Shown piece by piece: positions 1 to 9,707 of a stretch of 17,843 nucleotides of DNA. This DNA comes from Carex sylvatica (lineage: Eukaryota > Streptophyta > Magnoliopsida > Poales > Cyperaceae). The notes under the pieces were generated by a model, which was not told the DNA's origin, made no database searches, and saw only the letters and a program-made list of their open reading frames with translations. The translations under genes were made by a program, and so were the position numbers. Position 1 is the stretch's first letter, and each line of letters opens with the position of its first letter. The DNA is taken from contig CAXKVR010000877.1 in assembly GCA_964058845.1 (NCBI GenBank), positions 1 through 17,843 of the forward strand, in the 5' to 3' direction.

Positions 1-1266
1 CAAAATAAAATTATTGAATATGATATATATCATTTTATTTATGCATGTGTAAAAAATTATCATATTTCAACTTTGTTTTGGTTGTCATTAAGAGCTTATA
101 AAAATGCACTAATGTGGATAATTTCTAGACATTGATTTTTTAACTTATTGATTTATATAAAAATAAAATTAAAATGTGATAATTTTTTAAACACAGAGAG
201 AATATAACATAGATCACATCTAACAATTTTATTTTGACATTTATAATTTAAAATTTGAATTATTATCGTTTTAAAAATAAAAATATGATAGCGACAAAAT
301 AATGAAAGCATTTAAACTTTCTTTTTCATTTAATTGGTTTTGAACATATGAACCTTTCTTGAATTTATATTCATATATAATTCATAGTAGTACCAAATTC
401 AGTTAATTAGTTTTGAACATGTGACTCATCTTGAAACAATTTGTTTGTCAAAAGTTCAAATTCGAAAGAAAAATAGTTAGTATCACAGTTTGAAACTGCG
501 GAACTTACGTGGACCTAGGGTCACTGTTTGAAACTGTGATTCCTATTACCTGCTGGTACTGTAGTTTTAAACTGAATTTCTGACAAAAAAATTTAATTGA
601 TTTTATTTTTTGAAGATAGTAAATAAAAAAATTCAGCCCATTGGACACCTCCGGGTCCGAATTCCCTAAACTAAGGTACCTCAAAATTTGGATTTAGATC
701 CTGGGTGTTATACGATCATGATTGAGATCAATCCGGTCTATATGAAAATTCACAATGCCCCTATAATATTTCTACAAAATTCTAAATGGACCTCCGATGC
801 CCTTTGAATGTTGTTGAATCCTAATTTGTTTCCCTTTTGGACGCTTGTTCCTTGAATTGACCGTTTCCAAGGAAATCATGCTAATATTTGAAGTTGCCAT
901 TTGTCAATATCTCCACCCAGGGTTTTCCCTGCCTGTTACTCATGGCAGTACAAGAATCATTTCAATTCCTTCATTGGAGAGAAACCATATGGCTGAACAA
1001 ATCAACAAAACCCATTGCAACTAGAATCTCCGCTTGTGAAATAAAAGCCCACCTCATTTCCAGGGAAGAGCGCAAGAAAAGCCTTACAAATAATATACAC
1101 TCCATCCTTACATTGTTCCACCCCAATACCTCCACAAAACGGCCCAACAATGTATTACAGGCTTACAGAAAGTGCTCCCTAACTTGGGCTGTTTTTCATG
1201 GTGGCACAATTATTATTAAATAATGACGAGTCTCTTATTCATCAGTCCGCATCTTTGTAGGCTGGA
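1..1266. other. AT-rich intergenic DNA, no gene recognised
   Basis: No coding region could be supported on either strand. Small structures are visible. A direct repeat of about 34 bp occurs at 330-363 and 403-435, sharing TTAATT-G/A-GTTTTGAACAT. An inverted pair ATCACAGTTT (482-491) and AAACTGTGAT (531-540) is built from two copies of GTTTGAAAC. The open frame at 888-1223 has no recognisable domain and ordinary intergenic composition. Decayed transposon DNA is likely but cannot be named. Confidence 0.5.
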
Positions 1267-1474
1267 GTTTTTGTCCAAAGGACTTTGGACAAAATCTCAT
1301 TCAAATTCAATTGTAAATCATCCGATCTGTATTAAAATTTACACGGATGGTTTAGCTTTACAGAACCATTTAAAGTTATTAAATTTTAAATATGTTGGTA
1401 CGAATCTTAAAGCAAATCAAACGGTAAGGCCTGATTTTGGATGAGATTTTGTCCAAAGTCCTTTGAACAAAATC
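1267..1474. mobile_element. Small inverted-repeat element (MITE candidate, about 208 bp)
   Basis: Terminal inverted repeats of about 34 bp lie at 1267-1300 and 1441-1474 and differ at only two positions. The inner 25 bases, which include GGACTTTGGAC and AAAATCTCAT, are identical. Each terminus is itself a hairpin: the left one has perfect 11-bp arms TTTTGTCCAAA and TTTGGACAAAA around GGAC. Inside is a weaker inverted pair, CATCCG and CGGATG, near 1320-1350. The element has no coding capacity, as expected of a MITE. No convincing target-site duplication was found next to these ends, so the true ends and the superfamily are open. Confidence 0.6.
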
Positions 1475-1690
1475 CAATTCCATCTTGGTAATACATCTTG
1501 GCCATATGATTTTAAACAGAATCAATTCGATCTATGCTTATAACACAGAAAGTTCTTTAATATTAGTGCAGATTTAATTCGCATGAGTCTTAAAAGCCAA
1601 TCTAAAGATCTAAATGCAAAGGATATGAATTCCTTATTCATAGGGTTAAAATCACAAAAATGATCTCACCGGTGCCATCCTCCAGGAATC
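1475..1690. other. Spacer upstream of tRNA-Tyr, nothing recognised
   Basis: AT-rich sequence between the MITE candidate and the tRNA promoter motifs. No coding or RNA feature was seen. Confidence 0.5.
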
Positions 1691-1691
1691 T

Positions 1692-1730
1692 TATATAAAC
1701 TATTATATTAAAAAATATATCATCAACAAA
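1692..1730 (+). promoter_or_regulatory. Upstream motifs of the tRNA-Tyr gene
   Basis: TATATAA at 1692-1698 lies 33-39 bases before the mature tRNA start, and CAA triplets (CATCAACAAA, 1721-1730) lie just before it. Plant nuclear tRNA genes commonly carry an upstream TATA-like element and a CAA initiation motif in addition to internal A and B boxes, so both are probably used by RNA polymerase III. Confidence 0.55.
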
Positions 1731-1815
1731 CCGACCTTAGCTCAGTTGGTAGAGCGGAGGACTGTAGTGCGTTTCAGTAATCCTTAGGTCGCTGGTTCGA
1801 ATCCGGCAGGTCGGA
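1731..1815 (+). tRNA. tRNA-Tyr (anticodon GTA), intron-containing
   Basis: This is a complete nuclear tRNA gene. The acceptor stem CCGACCT (1731-1737) pairs with AGGTCGG (1808-1814), and A1815 is the discriminator base. The A box region is TAGCTCAGTTGG and the B box is GGTTCGAATCC (1794-1804). The anticodon loop reads C-T-G-T-A-G with anticodon GTA at 1764-1766. A 12-base intron (1768-1779) follows the purine after the anticodon, the standard site for tRNA introns. Removing it leaves 73 bases and restores the anticodon stem (GAGGA with TCCTT). Plant nuclear tRNA-Tyr genes normally contain such an intron. The full stem pairing and nearby polymerase III signals argue for a functional gene. Confidence 0.97.
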
Positions 1816-1823
1816 TTTTTTTT
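1816..1823 (+). terminator. RNA polymerase III terminator (T8)
   Basis: A run of eight T residues directly follows the tRNA discriminator base, which is the usual polymerase III stop signal. Confidence 0.9.
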
Positions 1824-4356
1824 CAATTCCCTTAAGAATTGATGAACAATTTTAGCAAATCCGTTTTTTTTTCTCGTCACCCGATCTTCCTATATTTCTT
1901 TTCTTTTAGTAAGTCGTATCTCAATAGCTTTCCAATACTTCCAACCAACAAATTTAAAGAACCATATAATTTCTGAGCACCATTTTTGTTTTTTTTACTT
2001 TCAAATGCCCGTAGGCTTCCATTTCAACAACAAACAACTTACATGTCCCAGGGATTACATATATTACACAATTGGATGCACCATTGGATGCACAAATATT
2101 ACACAATACTACAAATCATCAGTTACAATATGTTACCGTGGCAAACTCTCAGTTAATTGATTTCGTCGATTTTCGGGATGATTTTTATGTGATGTTTTGA
2201 TATCGATTTGGATTTGGATTTAATTTATCTTTCAACTCAAATTTCATAGTGTAGTTCATGGCAATCATAGAAACCAATATTTGTGACAAACAAACATGGT
2301 TCACAATAAGCAAGAAGGAGAAGGTCACTGAAATTCTTAATAAAAAGACCCATTGGCACTGAATTTTATCAAAAGTTACTTTAGAAATTATCAATCTTAG
2401 TTGTAAATAAGAACAATCCGAACCGGGTTGTATGATAATTGTAGTTGCTTACCTTTTTCACATTTTTTAATGGCTTGCCTGGAATTAATATTAAGAATGA
2501 AGAGTGAGGAGTATACATAGTGCATATCGATCAGTATTATAGATGCATATCTCTATTTAAAAAATATTCCAGATTGTTGATCTGAACAGCTAAATACAAT
2601 GATCAAATGAAAAAAAATATATATAATGCTAGATGCCAAATTTTACATTTTGAGAAACATTTTACTCTCTTTTGAAATAAGTACAAATCATTGGATCTAA
2701 AGTAGGGACCATCCGAAAATTTGATACTTCAATTATTTAAAAAATTCTACAAAATGTATGATTTGGCCTTCAAATACATATTCATATGGAGATTATATTG
2801 AGCGGATGGACCATTTAGATTTTGAAAATGAAAATATAATCATAGTGCGAACCAATATACGCAATGCAAAGTAGTGTAGCCTCACTCAAGAATGACTGTG
2901 TAATTTGCATAATTGCATTTCTCTTGCTCTTTGTATATTAGAGCACTGAACACAGTGTCAGTAAACAAGGAGCAGAGGTTACTTGTTTCTTGTTCAATTT
3001 GGTTGCTTTTCTTACGAAAAATATAAACTTAAAAACTCTAAACGTAGCTATTTAGGTCATCTGAATGACAATGAATTGATTAGAAATTATCTGTGCGTAC
3101 AAAGAATTTGTTGCTTTAATGTATTAGGTTTGTAACTTTGTAATTAAAGACTTACCAAAAGGTCAGGAACCACTATTTGTGTAATTTGGATGTGTGTTTT
3201 CCCCCCTGCCATTGTATAAAGCATACGAGTATATGCCGCTTAAAAAATACTTTGTAATTAAAGACTTCTCTCCGTCCATTCTTCATTTATGTTTTATTCG
3301 GAACCGAAAAGTAAGCATACTTTTCTCGTTGAAATCACAGTATAACCAAAAAGTATCAATAAAAGAAAAATATCACCCCAATTCCTCCTCCTACCCCTTC
3401 ATCATGCAATTTAAAATATCAACCCAATTCATGTTCTAACCCCCATTCATCATGCAATTTAAACTGTTACTTGTATAGTTCTAGCTACTTGTAGTCCTTA
3501 ATTGATGCACAAAACAAGTCACTTGATGAAAAAATGACATACAATAAAACTAATTGCTAAATCTTTATGGAACTAACAGTTAAAAGGTATATTATTTCGG
3601 ATGTCAGCACTCAATAGCACCGTGAATTCTCGCTGTCCAACCGATTATGAGATTGAAAAGGTAGTGTTTCACGCGGACTCGAAATAAAATGAGGCGCAAG
3701 TGCCGCGCAACCTATAAATTTCTGATATTTGAATAAAAAAATAAGATAGGGAATATGTTCCTTTTTAATTGCATGTACTCTAGGGGACATTTACATGTGA
3801 CAACTACGCGGACTTCTTGGCAGTTGATTCTTTACCAGAGATCTGGAATTTAAGTCGCCACTTGCCACCAAATACCCATGGGCCATGACCGCAAAACCAT
3901 TGCTCTTTTTATTTTGTTTAGTTTTTCTTTATCGTTGGGTATGATCTGAACTCTGAAGACTTCAAAAAAAAAAAAAAAAAAACCTACTGCTTTCAACCTT
4001 ATTTCAAAACCAAGCATTTAAAAGACTAACAAAAAAGAAAAGAAAAATCAGTTTGCTTTAACAGTATAATTCTACTATAAAAAAAGTATGAGAACTAAGT
4101 TTCGATTTCTTAAGCTCCAACAAAGATAAGAGGCACAAGCCCATTTGTATAGATTGTTAATTTATATTTTTTTGGGTCCCCCACAACAAGTGCACTTCAT
4201 TAAAAAAAAAAAACAATTCTCAAAGTCCATAATAACAAATAATCCCCACCAAATGTACAATCTTACCAGATTATTGCAAATTCAAATCGACAATATTGTA
4301 TGTAATGCCAAACCAGCACAATAACTCCAAAATCAACACACCATTACCAGCTTAAT
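1824..4356. other. AT-rich intergenic DNA, no gene recognised
   Basis: No coding region, RNA gene or intact transposon could be supported. There is a 19-base poly(A) run at 3964-3982. The stretch at about 3595-3720 is richer in GC and CpG than its surroundings and looks like a decayed transposon fragment, but no ends were found. The open frames at 2185-2394 and 3194-3439 have no recognisable domain. The 3' UTR of the leucine-rich repeat gene probably occupies part of 4200-4356; AATAAT on the minus strand at 4271-4276 is a weak candidate poly(A) signal. Confidence 0.5.
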
Positions 4357-7229
4357 TTACTTCCTGTGCCGACTCTTCCCCCTGTGGCTACTCCCCTCCG
4401 CTACAGTCCTACCACCCCTTGATAATGAACCCGGCCCAGAAATCTGGCTTACGCGCCGAGCCACTTTCCTTCTAGAATCCCAGCCAGTATTTCCCAAAGC
4501 TGCCTTGGCAACCCGATCAGTCGTCACTTCCCTGCCCCTCTGTGGTTTGATCAGCTGCTTATTCAAATAAGCCACTTTTGGAAGAAGACCTGAGATGGCC
4601 TTTTTAAGTTGTTCGTCTCCTATGTTACTTTGAATAGGATTGCCGAGCAGATTAAGTGCCAGGAGAGAGTTGTAATTGGCCACGAGTTGACCTATTGCCT
4701 TTGTCATGGTTATCTTATTGAAACTTAGGTCGAGCACTGTGAGCTTCAAGAGGCGGTGGAGGCCTTCTACATCGCTTATTTTGTTACCAGATAGGTACAA
4801 TTCTTTGATTGCCGTGCAGCTTGATAACCCTGGTAGCAAGAGAAGTTTCGGGTTAGTTGCATGTACACCTTTTGCTCACATGAAAATCCATAAATGTTAC
4901 AGAAAATAAGAGAATGTAAGAAAATAAAGTAATTTAAATGTAGAAGTAGTGCCAGCTAGATTTGTTACATCAGAAACCATAGTGGTGCTGAGAGACAAAA
5001 GTTCATTTTGCATGTTTTAGTTTTGTCCATCATGCTCTTTTTGGCACTAGGTTTTCAAAGATTATTCGTTGATTGTACTTCTTCTACCTACCAAGGAGCA
5101 AGATATTATAATTCTCATTATTTGTGTATCATATTTCGCTTTCCATGAGAGAAAATGAAAGATAGAATTGCCCCAGAGCCGCATCGCTTAGATGCCCTTT
5201 ATTTTCTTCCAAATTTAGTCAACTTTGACACAAAGCTGGGTAGTAAAACATTTGGCTGGTACCAATCTCTTAATGAACCAAACCCTCAGGACCAAACATT
5301 TCAACTAGAAAAGCTATCAAAAAATTGGACCACCTTGAATTATCTTCACATCCTACAAGATGTGACATACAAATGATAGGATATTTTGGACCACCAGTAC
5401 ATGGTCCCTCTAAAAGGAAAAGACACAGGAGCATGAATTTTGGTCAAATTCATGCCTCCAATAGAATGAACCAACTACTTTAACTACTCAATAATGTAAC
5501 AAGATGTTTTATAAAGAAACATTTACCCTGGCCAATACGAGAAATTCGGTTATAGCTGAGATTTAGCACCCGAAGCCTGGTCAGCTCTCTCAGCCCCTCA
5601 ATTGCCACAATTTTGTTTCTTGACAGATCAAGCGTGTGCAAACTCTTAGGCAATGCCCCAGATGGAATATGCACTGCACCATGAAAGAGATGGGCAACAA
5701 GTAATCAATCAAAAGCACATATTGTGGCCTTAAAAGATGTCCTTTTAGAAAGATATTTTGCCAACATCCCATTAGTGAACTATATTTTCTATTCATTATA
5801 GATAAAATCTCCTTTTCTTTTCTTTTATCAAGTTTATTTCTACTAGATAATGAATTAAGTAAACGGCAAATTCAGACAAGTGACGGCATATTTTTTAAAA
5901 GGACCCAAACTACAATCACGAAGTATAAAGGGAGCCAATAGTAACAACATGCCTTACCTATAAAATTGCTCGATAAATTAACAGCTTTGAGACTGGTAAA
6001 GGCTGAGATGGCTGGTACAACCTTGAGAGCCATTCCAGAAATATGCGCCACAGAGGAAAGAAAGTTTAACGACTGAATAACATTATTTGCTTGCAAATCC
6101 TCATCTCCACCTCTCCTCTTATTTGCATGTGAGTGGTTCTTTCCGGAAGACTCCCCAACCTCAGGTAAGCTGGGTAAGAAGAACTCACCATCCATGTCAC
6201 CAGCCAGCAACTCCTCATTTTCATCTTCCTTATTTGGTATGCTGTTAACCCAAGCGCTGACCCGATCAAGGTACGAAGTCTCAGTTGAGAAAGCCATCCA
6301 TTGATTTGAGGGGTCCTCTATCACTTTTTTCTTCTTTTTATCCACAATCTCACTTGTCTCAAGGGTATCAGATGTGTAACCACCTTTGTTGTTATTAGAA
6401 ATGTCACTAATAACTGATTCAGCTCTTGCCGGAACCCTGACACTGGATATCCAATTAGACCGATGAAGGTTCCTGTGGCTCCACATAAAAAGCCGCCACC
6501 AAAGCTTTCTGCTTCTAGAAGGAAGCACTTGACTAGAGGACCTCTTTTTCAGCATAACCCGGTCGGCGGTGCAAGAGGTCTTAACTGAAAACGGGCTGTC
6601 GTTTCCTTTCTCATTGGGTACAGCTCCATCCGGTAAGGATGCCAAGTTACCATAGGAACGGGATTTGTTGACTTTGGAATCAGTCCAAGCAGCTGATTTT
6701 CTCTCAATGTTGGAGCAGGAGCGCTTTAGCAGCCTTGGGGAGGATGAATCTTTAGACATCCCCTGAAGCATACCTGGTTCACTCTGGTGACTGCTAGGCG
6801 TAGGGATCTCAGGTGTGGTTTGGTTCGGGTGGTTCGGTCCAGACCGAGTAGAATTGTTCTGGTTTGATTGGAGGTCAAGGTCTGATAAGTCCCTCTTCAT
6901 GGAGTGTTTCTTATTATTGTCATCAGCTCCCTCGTAAGCTGTTTCAACCGTCACATCAGCATTTGGCATCAATTTCTCAACAGTATTATGGGGTGGCAAG
7001 ATCTCAAAAAGCAGCTCTTCTGGTTTAACTTTTGGGTTTTCATTTGTTTTTGCTTGTTTAACATCAGCTGATATTGCACTTTTCTGGAAATAGATAAAAT
7101 AAAACAAAATTATATTGTAATTATTTTACTGCCAGTTATTAACATATATATGATAAAATACAAGGAACAAACCTTGGATGATTTCTTCTTCTTGCTTGTA
7201 AGAAGAGTAAAGCACAAGAACCTCGCCAT
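4357..7229 (-). CDS. SDS22-type leucine-rich repeat protein, outer arm dynein light chain 1-like
   Basis: Four minus-strand exons join in frame: 7229-7173, 7083-5958, 5673-5527 and 4829-4357. All introns are GT-AG. The product has 600 residues and begins MARFLCFTLLTSKKKKSSK. Residues 20-350 are polar and probably disordered, with a short aromatic-basic block (KLWWRLFMWSHRNLHR, about 211-226) and a second block (NQWMAFSTETSYLDRVSAWV, about 279-298). Residues 353-535 form about six SDS22-like repeats with cores such as LHTLDLSRNKI, LRVLNLSYNRI, IKELYLSGNKI and LTVLDLSFNKI, then a cap. The last 60 residues are very basic. Plant members of this family are annotated as outer arm dynein light chain 1 proteins. 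Flowering plants lack axonemal dynein, so the role here is unknown, probably protein binding through the repeats. The start is chosen because no other ATG lies between 7229 and the inferred acceptor at 7309. Confidence 0.9.
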
Positions 7230-7308
7230 CTTCAAATGATTCAATTGACAATTCTCCTAGTTTGAACTTACTCTTTTTATCTTTTCTTGGGTAAATATCT
7301 AGAATTCT
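7230..7308 (-). other. Proximal 5' UTR of the leucine-rich repeat gene
   Basis: On the minus strand, a pyrimidine-rich tract ending in TTTAGCCAG stops at 7309. The branch-point-like CTAAC lies about 35 bases upstream of it. This fits a 3' splice site that joins an upstream non-coding exon to 7308-7230. The stretch has no upstream ATG. An unspliced leader starting near 7430 is the alternative. Confidence 0.45.
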
Positions 7309-7450
7309 CTGGCTAAAGACAAAGACAGTAACTGATGATAGGGTTAGCCGTTATCTATGGGAGATCCTTTGAGAATTTGAAGGAGAAACCAATGGAGACA
7401 AACAGAGGGTCTCGAAATACAGGGGAGAAAAGAGGTCGCATAGTCAAGCG

Positions 7451-7458
7451 GGGCCCAC
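7451..7458. promoter_or_regulatory. TCP-type site GGGCCCAC
   Basis: GGGCCCAC matches the TCP-factor consensus GGNCCCAC (site II type) and lies about 220 bases upstream of the start codon of the leucine-rich repeat gene. On the minus strand it is followed by a CT-rich stretch (7380-7435) that resembles a plant leader. It may be a proximal promoter, used instead of or alongside the distal one at 8680. Confidence 0.35.
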
Positions 7459-8411
7459 ACCTTTGTCAAGGTGCGAGGTAATGATGCCACAGTGACTGCC
7501 AGAGTGAACAAAAACAAAAAGTGGTATAAATGAAGACCTTCGGACCCGTCTTGTCAAGATTTACCTGAATTTAAAAAAAAATAACAATAATAATTAAAAG
7601 AGGTTGATAGATAAAATGCAGAACTTCAGTTAAAAACAGGTCCATGCACATTATTTAGCATCAAACTGTGTCTCTACTTGGATGAATTATGGAGAATTGG
7701 ATTCTTTCCTGAGGGAGAACAAATTACCAAAAGTTGTATTTTGTTTAAAACTTGAAACCCTGGGTTCGTCTTGGCATAAAAGAAGCCCAACCCAGGCAAG
7801 ACAAAGATATTCATTTCTCTTTAGCAAACCTTCTCACTATTTTTTTTTCCTTTATTTGAAATTTGTGCTGGAGAGAGAATGATTAACTAAATGGGGGATA
7901 GTCAATGAGGAGTTTAGTTTTGAAAACCAAACGGATGTCAAAAGTAACATTCGCAACCTGATATCTGAGGCTTCAAAAAGAATTTAATCGAAGTCAACCG
8001 TACTGACGCCAAATACAAGAGGAACATAAACTGAGAATAAAAGAGAATTAAATCTTGAATAGTAGTCACATAGACCGACTAAATTAAAACGGTAATTTAA
8101 AAAATAGAAGATTACAAAACCTTCGATGAGGAAGAAAAGCTTCTAGCTTTTCATCTTAGGCGACTAGGCGTAACCTCAAAGGCTCAAACAAGTCTCCATC
8201 GGAGAAACTATTGTACGTTACACTTCGTAAACGAAATTATAAGAAAATGTAGAACAATTAATCTATTCCGGTACAAAGGTGGGAGAAAAGAACCTTTTTC
8301 GGTCCCTTTTGAAGAAATATAACACGTGAGAGGAAACAAAAGCATTTCAATCAAAAGAAAAAGCAACTATTAAGCTGTCTGTTCTTTCACCATAAATTGA
8401 AGGGAATTTTG

Positions 8412-8434
8412 TTTTTTTTTTTTTTTTTTTTTTT
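8412..8434. repeat. Poly(T) run, 23 bases
   Basis: An uninterrupted homopolymer. It may be a simple microsatellite or the tail of an old retroposed copy; no adjoining retroposon body was recognised. Confidence 0.9.
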
Positions 8435-8480
8435 AAAATTGACAATACTTGGGTCGTAAACTTGAAAAAAAGAATCGTAC

Positions 8481-8650
8481 CTGACCCAGATCAAGCCAAG
8501 AGAGGTACTCGATCAATAGAGGAACCGTGAAAAGTGGTAGAGATAACGATTCGAGAGAGGTCGGAGAGAGAGGAATGCTGAATACAGAAGGGGCGGGAGC
8601 GCGCTTGACAGCGGAGAGAGAGGGGTTGAAGAGGAAATATGATGGAAGAA
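8481..8650 (-). other. Proposed non-coding first exon of the leucine-rich repeat gene
   Basis: The minus strand here is rich in CT runs, as is common in plant leaders. It contains no ATG and ends in a good donor, CAG|GTACGA. A TATA box lies about 30 bases upstream of its proposed 5' end. Confidence 0.45.
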
Positions 8651-8679
8651 GGCAAGAAGCTAGCAATGAGATACGCGCG

Positions 8680-8686
8680 TATATAA
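8680..8686 (-). promoter_or_regulatory. TATA box (TTATATA on minus strand)
   Basis: The minus strand reads CGCTTATATACGCGCG in a locally GC-rich setting. It lies about 30 bases before a CT-rich, ATG-free leader that ends in a splice donor. It would drive transcription leftwards into the leucine-rich repeat gene. Confidence 0.5.
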
Positions 8687-8699
8687 GCGTTGGCTCTCG

Positions 8700-9240
8700 G
8701 GAATTCCGAATAATACCTACCTACCTTTTTCCTATAGGCCCTTAAATAACTACAATATTGAAGTTAGTTGAACTTGTAAATTTGTTAAGCCATTTTTTGG
8801 AAGGTTTTATTTTATAGAGATAATATTTGTTAACATATGACGTAATAAATTTTGAGCATGTGATGAGGGTCCATTTCTTCAAATCAAATTTGTGACTTTG
8901 TGCATTAAGGACAAAATAAATATTTTTAGACGAGTGACCAAGAACAATAGTTCTTTTAGATGAAACTTTTAACATCATTATTAAACTATATCTAATGATG
9001 AATTTACTGGCGTTAAATGTACTAGCTAAATTATATATTATTATCAAATCAAATCAAATCAAATGATAATTATATATCAAGACGGTCAAAATCTAAACCT
9101 AGAGAATATTATTTTTAATTTAGTAGGGGTATACATGCAAAATTATAAGAAAGCCGCTGAATGACATTAAGACACGGTTGACACGCGTATGACCACCTCT
9201 CTACCGAGCTCCACAAATAAATACACAAACGCGACCGAAA
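8700..9240. other. AT-rich spacer between host gene promoter and transposon
   Basis: No gene recognised. The left end of the Mutator-like element probably lies between about 9180 and 9310, but the exact end and target-site duplication cannot be set without the right end. A short tandem repeat sits at 9045-9064. Confidence 0.4.
9045..9064. repeat. Microsatellite (CAAAT)4
   Basis: Four uninterrupted CAAAT units. Confidence 0.85.
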
Positions 9241-9317
9241 TTTTTATAAATACCCAAAACAAATAATGAATTACGGAATCTACCCTATTTTTTATAAAAA
9301 TTCGATTTATGCCCTGT

Positions 9318-9468
9318 CCGGTTAACCGTTAACCGGACCCTTGATTTCTTTCCGCTGAATGGAGTCCCGGATGTTTTCAAAATAACCGGTTAACCATTAA
9401 CCGGACTTATATCAAATATCCGGTTAACGGTTCACCGGACTCTCGATCCGGTTAATGGTGCACCGGAC
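9318..9468. repeat. Four copies of a 21-bp near-palindrome
   Basis: Copies lie at 9318-9338, 9386-9406, 9420-9440 and 9448-9468. Each reads CCGGTTAA(C/T), a spacer base, then a right arm close to GTTAACCGG, then AC. In the first copy the symmetry extends to perfect 11-bp arms, GTCCGGTTAAC and GTTAACCGGAC, at 9316-9326 and 9328-9338. Starts are 68, 34 and 28 bases apart. Clustered dyad motifs close to the end of a DNA transposon suggest transposase or transcription factor binding sites. This function is inferred from position and symmetry only. Confidence 0.85.
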
Positions 9469-9539
9469 ATAGGGTTTTTTTTGCAGCCCGTGACCCCTCG
9501 CTCGCGTTTTAAATTCGGCGTTCGTTTTCGATTTTCTGC

Positions 9540-9680
9540 AGACGGTCGGCGAGGGAGAAACAGAGAGAGCGAGAGAGAGGCAGAGAGCGACTGCTGAAGA
9601 AAAAAAAAAAGGCGGCCGAGAGAAAGGAAGAAAGAAAAGAAGAAAGGAAAAAAAAAAGTGAAATTTTGAGAAAAAATCAG
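9540..9680 (+). other. GA-rich leader of the PMD gene (inferred)
   Basis: A purine-rich stretch of GAGA runs (about 9540-9660) lies between the palindrome cluster and a candidate donor CAG|GTTTTT (GT at 9681). It resembles a plant 5' UTR. TATA-like motifs at 9245-9252 and 9293-9300 lie upstream, but none is at the ideal spacing, so the transcription start is not fixed. Confidence 0.35.
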
Positions 9681-9707
9681 GTTTTTTTTTTTTCAGAATA
9701 TTTATTA

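Larger units (their letters stand above)
7309..8480 (-). other. Inferred 5' UTR intron of the leucine-rich repeat gene
   Basis: The proposed donor is CAG|GTACGA (minus strand, GT at 8480-8479) and the acceptor is TTTAGCCAG ending at 7309, giving an intron of 1172 bases. No coding region is seen inside. It includes a run of 23 T at 8412-8434. The short open frame at 7682-7882 has no recognisable content. The splice sites fit the consensus, but transcript data would be needed to confirm the intron. Confidence 0.4.

Noticed and set aside
888..1444. Two adjoining open frames on the plus strand
   Set aside because: No recognisable domain, no splice structure and no conserved motifs; the second overlaps the inverted-repeat element.
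2185..2394. Short open frame on the minus strand
   Set aside because: Low-complexity hydrophobic translation in AT-rich DNA, with no supporting signal.
2688..2835. Possible inverted pair (GGATCTAAAGTAGGGACCATCC versus GGATGGACCATTTAGATT)
   Set aside because: Alignment needs gaps and several mismatches; too weak to call an element.
3194..3439. Short open frame on the plus strand
   Set aside because: No recognisable domain; likely chance opening in intergenic DNA.
5155..5376. Open frame inside an intron of the leucine-rich repeat gene
   Set aside because: It lies on the opposite strand within the intron 4830-5526, with no known domain; chance or an unrecognised old insertion.
8433..8745. Overlapping open frames on both strands near the proposed TATA box
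   Set aside because: GA/CT-rich leader sequence gives long open frames by composition; no domain is seen.
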